Assembly: GCA_016934645.1 (NCBI GenBank)
Contig: JAFGSL010000193.1
Span: 1 to 16,210 of the forward strand
Length of the DNA: 16,210 bases
Direction of reading: 5' to 3'
From: Anaerolineae bacterium
Lineage (GTDB): Bacteria > Chloroflexota > Anaerolineae > B4-G1 > SLSP01
Shown here: piece by piece, positions 1-5,962 of the stretch
How positions within the stretch are numbered: the stretch's first letter is position 1
Layout of the letters: each line of letters starts with the position of its first letter
Program-made: the position numbers and the translations under genes
The notes under the pieces: generated by a model
What the model saw: the letters and a program-made list of their open reading frames with translations, nothing else
What the model was told of the DNA's origin: nothing
The model's database searches: none

Positions 1-155
1 CGCGCCGGCTGATTGACAATGGTGGCGTCTACGTTAACAATGCTCAGGCCGCAGGAGTGGATCAGACTGTCACACTGGCGGACACGATTGAGGGGCAGTT
101 CGTTGTGCTGCGCAAGGGGAAGAAAAGTTATCACCTGGTGCAGGTTGTAGGGTAG
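1..155 (+). CDS. tyrS: Tyrosyl-tRNA synthetase, C-terminal end (partial)
   Basis: Only the last 50 residues are present, read in the frame that starts at base 3 and ending at TAG 153-155. They form an S4-type RNA-binding domain: it opens with [13 protein letters not shown] and closes with [13 protein letters not shown], the usual C-terminal signature of bacterial TyrRS, where this domain grips the tRNA. The enzyme charges tRNA-Tyr in the cytoplasm. The catalytic Rossmann domain lies outside the window, so the HIGH and KMSKS motifs cannot be checked. The gene is followed 15 bases later by a strong intrinsic terminator. An unrelated S4-domain protein is possible, but the ending with its RKGKK is very characteristic of TyrRS. 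Confidence 0.88.
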   Translation, partial: RRLIDNGGVYVNNAQAAGVDQTVTLADTIEGQFVVLRKGKKSYHLVQVVG

Positions 156-170
156 GGTACCTTAACAGTT

Positions 171-204
171 TGGGGCGCATCTACCGCGTGCGCCCCACGT
201 TTTT
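171..204 (+). terminator. Rho-independent terminator after tyrS
   Basis: A perfect 8-bp GC-rich stem, GGGGCGCA (172-179) with TGCGCCCC (189-196), extended by a T-A pair, encloses a 9-nt loop. It is followed by ACG and a run of five T (200-204). This is a textbook intrinsic terminator 15 bases past the tyrS stop. Confidence 0.9.
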
Positions 205-270
205 AAACCGGGATCAGACTACAAAAGTCTCGTAAGACGCTTGATTTGGTAAGAATCTGCGGAGAACACG

Positions 271-299
271 AGATGTGCACTACTGACTCGAACACATCT
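271..299 (-). terminator. Possible weak hairpin at the mnmA 3' side
   Basis: AGATGTG (271-277) and CACATCT (293-299) are perfect 7-bp arms around a 15-nt loop, 36 bases past the mnmA stop on the minus strand. There is no U tract, so it would be a non-canonical terminator or simply an mRNA-end stem. Apart from this, bases 205-334 show nothing recognisable. Confidence 0.25.
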
Positions 300-334
300 T
301 GCTAAACTTTCTATTTTGATCTACTGGTTCTGGT

Positions 335-1447
335 TCATGCTTCGATGAATCCGCCACCCAGGACGACGTCGTCCTGATAGAACACCAGAGATTGTCCGGG
401 TGTGATGCTGCGCTGTAGTATGGCGAACGCGACCTGAGCCCGGTTGTTGTCCAGCAACGTGACTTCAACGGGAACCGGGGTGGCGCGATAGCGAATCTGT
501 GCGGTCGCGTTGAAGGTTGCGGACGGCGCTGTTCCGGCGGTGAAGGTGACGGCGTGGAGCGTGCAGCTATCTCGCAGCAGACGTTCCCCTGGTCCAACGA
601 TCAGGGCGTTGCGTTCCGGATCCAACTGCAGCACATACAGCCGTTGGCTGGCCGCGATCCGCAATCCCTCGCGTTGGCCGACGGTGTAGAAGGGCAGGCC
701 GCGGTGTTCTCCGAGAAGCGTCCCGGCTTCATCATAAATGGGGCCAGGCTGTAACGCCTCCGGGCGCAACTTCTGCAGCAAGCCGCGATAATCCCCGCCG
801 TCCAGGAAGCACAAATCCTGGCTATCGGCGCGTGCCGTTGCCGGCAGCTTCCAGGCGCGCGCCAGTTCCCGCACTTGATCCTTGTCCGCAACTTCGCCAA
901 GGGGGAGCTTCAACCGGGTTAACACCGGCTGACCGAGGCGGTACAGCACGTAGGACTGATCCTTTGCCCGGCAGCGTGCGCGAGAGAGGCGTGCAGGCGC
1001 TCCGGCCTGCTGCGTGACGTTGGCATAGTGCCCGGTGGTGATCCATTGCGCACCGATGCGCTCCGCTTCATCCAACAACGCGGCAAACTTGATCTTGGGA
1101 TTGCACGTGATGCACGGGTTCGGCGTTTCGCCCTGCGTGTAAGCGTCAGCAAAGGCTTCGACGATCTGTGCGTAGAAGCGTTCTTGCAGATCGACGATGT
1201 GCAAAGGGATGTCCAGTGTATCTGCAACCGCCGCCGCGCTCTCGAAGATGTCGCTCGGTGGAAGTGCCGCATCGCGCCATAGTCGCAGCGTGACGCCGTA
1301 GACCTCGAAGCCGTCCTGGCGCAACAGTCCGGCCGTAACTGCGCTATCGACGCCACCGCTCAGCGCTACGACGACGCGTTTCTGTGCGTCGTTTATCTTT
1401 GCCGTCGCATTCGATCTCGAATGGGTGAGGAAATCAGTTTCTTTCAC
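335..1447 (-). CDS. mnmA: tRNA-specific 2-thiouridylase MnmA
   Basis: A 370-residue protein of normal family length. MnmA adenylates C2 of the wobble uridine in tRNA-Lys, -Glu and -Gln and inserts sulfur delivered by a relay, giving s2U34. Visible motifs are the PP-loop SGGVDS (30-35), the NPCITCN segment with Cys115 at the nucleophile position (plus an additional Cys112), TTGHYA (137-142), the DSQDLCFL segment with the second catalytic Cys213, and the C-terminal beta-barrel with PGQ (350-352). The start is GTG at 1447, preceded by AAGGGAG about 12 nt upstream. The first roughly 22 residues before KRVVVALSGG are longer than usual and not conserved in the family, so a later start cannot be excluded. 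The gene has its own promoter and is divergent from the next gene. Confidence 0.95.
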   Translation of the reverse strand: MKETDFLTHSRSNATAKINDAQKRVVVALSGGVDSAVTAGLLRQDGFEVYGVTLRLWRDAALPPSDIFESAAAVADTLDIPLHIVDLQERFYAQIVEAFADAYTQGETPNPCITCNPKIKFAALLDEAERIGAQWITTGHYANVTQQAGAPARLSRARCRAKDQSYVLYRLGQPVLTRLKLPLGEVADKDQVRELARAWKLPATARADSQDLCFLDGGDYRGLLQKLRPEALQPGPIYDEAGTLLGEHRGLPFYTVGQREGLRIAASQRLYVLQLDPERNALIVGPGERLLRDSCTLHAVTFTAGTAPSATFNATAQIRYRATPVPVEVTLLDNNRAQVAFAILQRSITPGQSLVFYQDDVVLGGGFIEA

Positions 1448-1470
1448 AAGGTTGTCTTGCTCCCTTTTGC

Positions 1471-1488
1471 CGATTGATTATACAATCG
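1471..1488. promoter_or_regulatory. Palindrome straddling the mnmA -10 box
   Basis: CGATTG (1471-1476) and CAATCG (1483-1488) are perfect inverted 6-bp arms, and the 6-bp spacer between them is exactly the -10 hexamer of the mnmA promoter. This geometry suits an operator, but no regulator is encoded next to it that would obviously bind it. Confidence 0.35.
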
Positions 1489-1505
1489 TTGTAGATCGGG
1501 AGCAA
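1477..1505 (-). promoter_or_regulatory. mnmA promoter
   Basis: On the minus strand a perfect TATAAT (1477-1482) lies 17 bp downstream of TTGCTC (1500-1505). The predicted transcript would start near 1470, giving a 5' leader of only about 20 nt that still holds the AAGGGAG ribosome-binding site. Confidence 0.65.
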
Positions 1506-1525
1506 CCATAGTTGGAGAGTGCTCG

Positions 1526-1572
1526 GGCCGGTCTCTGACCGCGCCCGCGGTGGCACGGTCTGGAGACCGGCC
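1526..1572. repeat. Nested inverted-repeat element in the divergent intergenic region
   Basis: The outer arms GGCCGGTCTC (1526-1535) and GAGACCGGCC (1563-1572) are perfect 10-bp inverted repeats. Inside them is a second hairpin, ACCGCG (1538-1543) and CGCGGT (1546-1551). Two smaller palindromes, GGTC-TCT-GACC (1530-1540) and GGTCT-GG-AGACC (1557-1568), overlap the arms. The element is far more GC-rich than its flanks and sits between mnmA and the YkgJ-type gene. It resembles a dispersed palindromic repeat or miniature-element remnant; copies elsewhere cannot be checked here. Confidence 0.6.
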
Positions 1573-1610
1573 ACAGCTCTTCAAGTGTCGCAGTTTTATC
1601 TGGCTTCAGG

Positions 1611-1616
1611 TATAAT
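1611..1616 (+). promoter_or_regulatory. Candidate -10 box for a leaderless transcript
   Basis: TATAAT at 1611-1616 would place the transcription start about 8 bases downstream, at or beside ATG 1624-1626, the start favoured by protein similarity. No convincing -35 is present at 16-18 bp spacing and no Shine-Dalgarno precedes 1624, as expected for a leaderless message. The in-frame ATG at 1615 overlaps the box and would not be transcribed from it. Confidence 0.45.
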
Positions 1617-1623
1617 GACGTCT

Positions 1624-2424
1624 ATGCAATGTCGTGTCGGTTGCGGGGCGTGTTGTATCGCTCTCTCAATCTCTTCACCGATTCCGGGGATGCCCAAAGG
1701 CAAGCCTGCCGGTGTGCGTTGTGTGCATCTCACCCCGGATCATTTGTGCGCCATCTACGATTCACCGGCCCGGCCCCTGGTATGCGCCCGGTTGCGCCCC
1801 AATGAGGAGATGTGCGGGCAGAGTTTCGAGGAAGCTATGGCATATCTCGCCGCGCTGGAAATCGCCACGCAGCCTGACCATTATGAAATGCTCATGATGG
1901 CGAGGGCTGATACGCAAGTGAGTGCCTCCGGAGAAGTTTTGCTCGAACAAGCCCGCGCCCAACAAGCCGTAGCACTTCTGAAGAAATATCACAGTTGTTG
2001 CACTGCCGTGTTTGCGACGTATGCTCCCGAACTGGGCATTAGTGAGACACTTGCTGCCAGGCTAACACAAGGGATGCCCGGTATCGGATTATCGGGCAAT
2101 GTCTGCGGCGCTGTGAATGGAGCCGCGCTTGTTATCAGTCTCTCCACAACGCACGAAGAGAACTTTGACGACTGGGACTCTCGTCAATTGACTTGTGCGC
2201 TGATCCAGGAATTTGTGGCCAAGTTCGAAGCGCACTTTCTTTCTACGCAGTGCCGCGATATTCTCGGCCACGATATCAGCTCGCCGGAGAAGTTCATCCA
2301 TGCCAGGGAACAAGGCTATTTTGCCCTTTGTCCAGAAGTTGTCGAGTACACCATAAATGTGCTTGATGAGGTACTCAACACCAACGAAGGCAAAGACTTT
2401 TCTGAAACACCGCCAGGGATATAG
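1624..2424 (+). CDS. YkgJ-type cysteine cluster protein fused to a C_GCAxxG_C_C redox domain
   Basis: A 266-residue protein with two recognisable parts. Residues 1-90 are a YkgJ/UPF0153 cysteine cluster: Cys3, Cys7, Cys10, Cys11, then Cys33, Cys42, Cys54 and Cys64, with SISSPIPGMP at 16-24 typical of the family, which is presumed to bind zinc or an iron-sulfur cluster. Residues about 110-252 match the layout of the C_GCAxxG_C_C family of putative redox proteins: Cys125/Cys126, CGAVNG (161-166), Cys210 and Cys236, in a helical context. A linker around 90-110 joins them. The family reactions are unknown, so no function is claimed beyond metal/redox chemistry. The reading frame stays open upstream to GTG 1519, but that part would translate the palindromic repeat; ATG 1624 fits the YkgJ family N-terminus. 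The next gene begins 1 nt after the stop. Confidence 0.8.
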   Translation: MQCRVGCGACCIALSISSPIPGMPKGKPAGVRCVHLTPDHLCAIYDSPARPLVCARLRPNEEMCGQSFEEAMAYLAALEIATQPDHYEMLMMARADTQVSASGEVLLEQARAQQAVALLKKYHSCCTAVFATYAPELGISETLAARLTQGMPGIGLSGNVCGAVNGAALVISLSTTHEENFDDWDSRQLTCALIQEFVAKFEAHFLSTQCRDILGHDISSPEKFIHAREQGYFALCPEVVEYTINVLDEVLNTNEGKDFSETPPGI

Positions 2425-2425
2425 A

Positions 2426-3322
2426 ATGGCGTTTCCTACCCATCACCCTCACTTGCCAGGTTTGCAAGCTCTCATCAATGCGCATCTGGAGATGGCGATC
2501 CCCGGCTGGGCACTGTCCGTCGAGTATATCGCCGAACACTTGACCCACCATCCCGAACAACGTGTCTTGGATCCGTGGGTGGTTGAGCGGCGGACATTCT
2601 TCAGCGTGAAGGACGAACGCGTTCTCGCGGCGGCGCATCTGTTGCGCTACGGCGACACCGATGAGGTTGCACCCGATTACCGCAACGCAGGCGACATCGC
2701 TTGGTTGCTGTTCACGTTAGGGGCGGAGGCTGATGGACGCGAATTGCTTACGGCAGCACGGCAACAGATGCGGGCGTGGAACGTTCGCATCACATATGTC
2801 TGGGAAACAGGCCTGCCGGTTCCACTGTGCAGCGGCATCCCGGACGCATGGTCACACATCCGTAATCTGTTTGTCAAAGCCGGTTTTGAGGCAAACATGG
2901 GAGTGGAATACATCTTCGGCGGTGGATTAGATGCCATTCCTGTTCCCGATGCCGCGCCAGTGGGCGAGACGTATGTGCAATCTACCGTTTTCGGAGTCGG
3001 AGCCACCTTCATTCTGCAACACAACGATGAGCACATCGGGCGCTGCGAGTGCGTCGCTGATCTCACCCAGGACGGGCGTTTGCCGGCCTTCGTGGGTTGG
3101 GGCAATTTGGAGACGCTCGAAGTGGCTGTTCCCTGGCGCAATCGCGGTCTGGGACGCTGGCTGTTGCAACACGTTGTCGCCTGGTTGCGCGATATGGGTT
3201 GTGAACGCATCGCGTTCTCCGTCCTGCCTGACGACGACGTGCGCGGCGCGGGGCGCTTCTATCGTCGCTTTGGGTGGGATAGATGGCTCACGCTGGAAAA
3301 GGGATGGAGGGACAGAACATAA
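2426..3322 (+). CDS. Tandem GNAT-family N-acetyltransferase
   Basis: A 298-residue protein. The C-terminal half (about 185-298) is a standard GNAT fold: a strand LEVAVP (231-236), then the acetyl-CoA pyrophosphate loop RNRGLGRWLL (238-247) with the R-x-x-G-x-G pattern, then a helix and a C-terminal segment around FYRRFGW (278-284). The N-terminal half (about 10-155) has a similar strand-helix order ending in LFVKAGF (148-154) but lacks a clear R/Q-x-x-G-x-G loop, so it is probably a degenerate second GNAT domain. The substrate cannot be told. ATG 2426 follows the previous stop by one base, and aroC starts one base after its own stop, so it is translated as part of the same operon. Confidence 0.8.
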   Translation: MAFPTHHPHLPGLQALINAHLEMAIPGWALSVEYIAEHLTHHPEQRVLDPWVVERRTFFSVKDERVLAAAHLLRYGDTDEVAPDYRNAGDIAWLLFTLGAEADGRELLTAARQQMRAWNVRITYVWETGLPVPLCSGIPDAWSHIRNLFVKAGFEANMGVEYIFGGGLDAIPVPDAAPVGETYVQSTVFGVGATFILQHNDEHIGRCECVADLTQDGRLPAFVGWGNLETLEVAVPWRNRGLGRWLLQHVVAWLRDMGCERIAFSVLPDDDVRGAGRFYRRFGWDRWLTLEKGWRDRT

Positions 3323-3323
3323 T

Positions 3324-4589
3324 ATGGAAGTTCTTGGTGGCTCGTTGTTTGCTGTAGCCGGAGCGGGAGAATCTCACGGCCCAGGCTACACGACGATCGT
3401 CTTCGGCTGCCCGCTGGGCCTGTGGCTGACGCGGGCTGACATCCAATGCTACCTGGATCGCCGCCAGCCCGGCAGCAGCGCCCACGGCACGCCGCGCAGC
3501 GAAGCGGACAAGGTCGCACTGCTCTCCGGTCTCTACACGGATGACTCGGAGACGCTGCTCGCGGGACCGGAAATCCGCACCGTCGCCGATGGCGTCGAGA
3601 GCGTCACCCGCACCTACGAGGCGGGCTACACCACCGGCGAACCCATCGCCGCCGTGGTGCTCTCGGCTGCCAAACGCTCCGGCGATTACAGCCAGTTCAC
3701 CGGGCCGGAGGGTGAAGTCCGCCCCGGGCACGCCGACCTGGTGAAGCATTACCAGGCGCACGGCTTCAACGACCCGCGCGGCGGTGGGCGTGCCAGCTAT
3801 CGTGCCACCATTTCCGACGTAATCGGCGGCTCGATCGCGCGACTGTACCTTCAAAAACATTTTGGCACGGTGATTCTGTCATCGCTGGTGCAGGTGGGAC
3901 CGCTCAAGTCGTCCATCACCCTGGCGGAAACGGCGGAGCGACTGGTTTTGCAGCACACACAGGCACACCCCGTTCCGGCAGATGACCTTCACCGGCTCGA
4001 GGCAACGCTGGCGACCGGTGAGTTGCCCACGCTCGACGCCGATTTCGCCCGCGAAGCCGCCGCGCTCATCGAGGCAACGCGCGCCGGCGGGGATTCTATT
4101 GGCGCGGTGGTGGAGGTCGTTGCGGTCAATGTGCCCGCGCTTGCTGGCGCGCCGCTTTACGAGAGCCTCAAGCTACGATTGATGGGCGCACTCGGTGGCT
4201 TGAACGCGGCGCAGGGCGTCGAAATCGGTTCCGGGTTCGACGTGGTGGCACGGCGCGGCAGCGAGAACAACGATCCGATCCGCGCGACGGGCTACCAGAG
4301 CAATCACCACGGCGGCTTACTCGGCGGTATCACCACAGGGATGCCGCTCGTGTGCCGCGTCGCCTTCAAGCCGACGTCGTCCATCCAGCAATCCCAGCTT
4401 TCCGTGCGCCAGAACCTCGACGAGATCGACTTTGCCCTCAAAAAAGGCCGCCACGATCCGTGCGTCGGCGTCCGTGCAGGGGTGACGCTGGAATCGCGGA
4501 TGGCGATTGAGCTAATGAACGCAGTGTTGGTACGGCAGAGCGGTCAGCCGTCAGCGGTCAGCTTCCAGCTATTTTCTGCTGATCGTTGA
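3324..4589 (+). CDS. aroC: Chorismate synthase
   Basis: A 421-residue protein that converts 5-enolpyruvylshikimate-3-phosphate to chorismate with reduced FMN, the last shikimate-pathway step. Family signatures include GAGESHGPG (13-21), RPGHADL, DPRGGGR, and the C-terminal HHGGLLGG...TTGMP and AFKPTSSI segments. The recognisable fold ends near ELMNAVLV. The last residues (RQSGQPSAVSFQLFSADR) are translated from a heptamer repeat and its flank and are probably a late extension. ATG 3324 lies one base after the GNAT stop, with GGAGG 13 nt upstream, so translation is probably coupled. It sits in one run with aroKB and aroQ, separated from them by two genes of other function. Confidence 0.95.
   Translation: MEVLGGSLFAVAGAGESHGPGYTTIVFGCPLGLWLTRADIQCYLDRRQPGSSAHGTPRSEADKVALLSGLYTDDSETLLAGPEIRTVADGVESVTRTYEAGYTTGEPIAAVVLSAAKRSGDYSQFTGPEGEVRPGHADLVKHYQAHGFNDPRGGGRASYRATISDVIGGSIARLYLQKHFGTVILSSLVQVGPLKSSITLAETAERLVLQHTQAHPVPADDLHRLEATLATGELPTLDADFAREAAALIEATRAGGDSIGAVVEVVAVNVPALAGAPLYESLKLRLMGALGGLNAAQGVEIGSGFDVVARRGSENNDPIRATGYQSNHHGGLLGGITTGMPLVCRVAFKPTSSIQQSQLSVRQNLDEIDFALKKGRHDPCVGVRAGVTLESRMAIELMNAVLVRQSGQPSAVSFQLFSADR
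4540..4567 (+). repeat. Heptamer tandem repeat at the aroC 3' end
   Basis: Units GCGGTCA (4540-4546), GCCGTCA (4547-4553), GCGGTCA (4554-4560) and the degenerate GCTTCCA (4561-4567). The array is inside the aroC reading frame and supplies its C-terminal tail. Confidence 0.75.
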
Positions 4590-4594
4590 CCGCT
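4553..4594 (+). repeat. Stem-loop across the aroC stop codon
   Basis: AGCGGTCA (4553-4560), part of the heptamer array, is the exact inverse complement of TGACCGCT (4587-4594), which contains the aroC TGA stop. The 26-nt loop is long and no T tract follows, so this may be an mRNA stem or a pause site rather than a terminator. Confidence 0.4.
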
Positions 4595-4616
4595 ATCTTA
4601 CAATGGGGTAGAGTTT

Positions 4617-5216
4617 ATGAAAGTCTCGGTCATTCTTGGACATCCCGATCCCGGTAGCTTTAACCATGCAATTGCGGGAACGGCTGTGCGGGTGTTGCGC
4701 GAGAACGGGCACACGGTCTGGTTCCACGACCTTTATGCGGAGCGCTTTGATCCACTGTTATTCCATAGAGAATTTCCCAAGGGTGCCATTCTGCCACCGG
4801 CGATTCAGCAGCACTGTGATGAAATCGCAGAGGCGGATGGCATCGTCATTGTCCACCCGAACTGGTGGGGCCAACTGCCTGCCATCCTCAAGGGCTGGGT
4901 GGATCGTGTGATCCGTCCCGGTGTAGCTTACGAGTTCCTGGAGGGCGACAGCGGCGAGGGGGTGCCGGTGGGTCTGCTCAAGGCGCAGGTTGCGTTGGTG
5001 TTCAACACCGCCAACACGCCGGAACAGCGCGAGAACGAGATCTTCGGCGATCCGTTACAGCTTCTGTGGAAGAACTGCATCTTCGATCTGTGTGGCGTTC
5101 CGGTGTTCTATCGCAAGATGTATCGAGTTATTGTGACGAGCACGGTGGAGGAGCGGCGCGTGTGGTTGGACGAAGTACGTGCGACTGTTTCTCATTATTT
5201 CCCGGGTTTGCGATAG
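4617..5216 (+). CDS. NAD(P)H-dependent quinone reductase-like flavoprotein (Flavodoxin_2 fold)
   Basis: A 199-residue protein of the NAD(P)H dehydrogenase (quinone)/KefF/YwrO group, which binds FMN or FAD and reduces quinones by two electrons in the cytosol. The N-terminal strand runs into the phosphate-binding loop GHPDPGSFNHAI (8-19). The central VHPNWWGQLPAILKGWVDRV (79-98) and PGVAYEF (101-107) are the family's flavin and active-site signature. Length is normal. The start is ATG 4617, with GGGGTAGAG just upstream as a modest ribosome-binding site, 27 nt after aroC. The DUF457 gene begins one base after its stop. The physiological substrate, and why it is embedded among aro genes, are unknown. 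Confidence 0.85.
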   Translation: MKVSVILGHPDPGSFNHAIAGTAVRVLRENGHTVWFHDLYAERFDPLLFHREFPKGAILPPAIQQHCDEIAEADGIVIVHPNWWGQLPAILKGWVDRVIRPGVAYEFLEGDSGEGVPVGLLKAQVALVFNTANTPEQRENEIFGDPLQLLWKNCIFDLCGVPVFYRKMYRVIVTSTVEERRVWLDEVRATVSHYFPGLR

Positions 5217-5217
5217 C

Positions 5218-5820
5218 ATGTCTTCCTTTGTCGGCCATACCCTCACCAGTTTGGGCGTCTATGCCACCACGCAGCCGCCGAAAAAACTCGCCTTGCGTGA
5301 CCTGCTATGGCTGGGCTGGTTGACGTTTGTGGCGGTGGCTCCGGATGTGGACTATGTTCTTCCTGTACTACGTACTTTGAAAGACAGTGGCCTGCGCGTC
5401 ACGCATTCTATCGTCGGCTGCCTGGTGTTTCCCCTACTCACATTGCTGGTGCTTATGCGGCTAAATCTCAAGCGAGAAACCCGGCGGTTGTATATCACAC
5501 AGGTCTTTCTGGCGGGACTTTCGCACATCGTGATGGACACGCTCGTCGGCGTGTGGCCGCTGCCGCTGCTCTGGCCGTTCACGAGTCACCGCTTCGGATT
5601 GCCGTTTGGCCTCTTGCCGAGTGCGCCAGCGTTCCGGTTGGACAACCCGTATATGTATCGTAACCTTCTAATGGAAATCGGTACCCTCATCCCCCTGTAC
5701 GCCGGGATTTGCCTGCGGCGCTTCGGCAAAGGCTCCAGTTGGAAGCGATACATCAGCATTGTTATTTTGTGGTTGTGTGCCGCCAGCTTTATGGGGTGGG
5801 CGTCCACGCTGGCGCGATAA
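5218..5820 (+). CDS. DUF457/YdjM-type membrane-bound putative metal-dependent hydrolase
   Basis: A 200-residue polytopic membrane protein. The family pattern of conserved polar residues is visible: GHT (6-8), APDVDY (41-46), THS (62-64) and LSHIVMDTLVG (101-111), which give His7, Asp43/Asp45, His63, His103 and Asp107 as likely metal ligands near the membrane face. Hydrophobic segments lie at about 27-41, 66-81, 94-102, 111-120, 153-166 and 178-192. ATG 5218 follows the quinone reductase stop by one base; an open upstream extension to 5179 overlaps that gene and is not needed. The reaction catalysed by this family is not established; a role in membrane lipid or polar envelope chemistry would be a guess. 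Confidence 0.8.
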   Translation: MSSFVGHTLTSLGVYATTQPPKKLALRDLLWLGWLTFVAVAPDVDYVLPVLRTLKDSGLRVTHSIVGCLVFPLLTLLVLMRLNLKRETRRLYITQVFLAGLSHIVMDTLVGVWPLPLLWPFTSHRFGLPFGLLPSAPAFRLDNPYMYRNLLMEIGTLIPLYAGICLRRFGKGSSWKRYISIVILWLCAASFMGWASTLAR

Positions 5821-5874
5821 AGAGGCGTTCCTATGTGGGTAGCCACACCGACGACGATGAAAATGCTTGCGCCA

Positions 5875-5913
5875 GATCACAACCCGGCACAGTGGGGACG
5901 GTGGATTGTGATC
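5875..5913. promoter_or_regulatory. Spaced inverted repeat upstream of aroKB
   Basis: GATCACAA (5875-5882) and TTGTGATC (5906-5913) are perfect 8-bp inverted arms with a 23-bp spacer. Their centres are 31 bp apart, about three helical turns. They lie 50-88 bp before the aroKB start in the longest gap (142 bp) of the aro run. This suits a protein-binding site with two half-sites on one face of the DNA, or a leader hairpin. No clear -10/-35 pair is visible beside it. Confidence 0.4.
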
Positions 5914-5962
5914 CGCCTTATGCGTTGAAGTAGGGCTTATTTCAAAGGGCGGGGGAGTTAAT

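Noticed and set aside
1519..1623. N-terminal extension of the YkgJ-fusion frame from GTG 1519
   Set aside because: It would translate the palindromic repeat and the TATAAT box, and it does not resemble the family N-terminus, which begins at residue MQCRVGCGAC.
3288..3860. 190-residue minus-strand ORF antisense to aroC
   Set aside because: It is a GC-driven shadow of the highly conserved aroC coding sequence, with no motif or start signal of its own.
4586..4614. Promoter TTGACC with TAGAGT before the quinone reductase gene
   Set aside because: The putative -10 overlaps the ribosome-binding region and would start transcription at or after the ATG.
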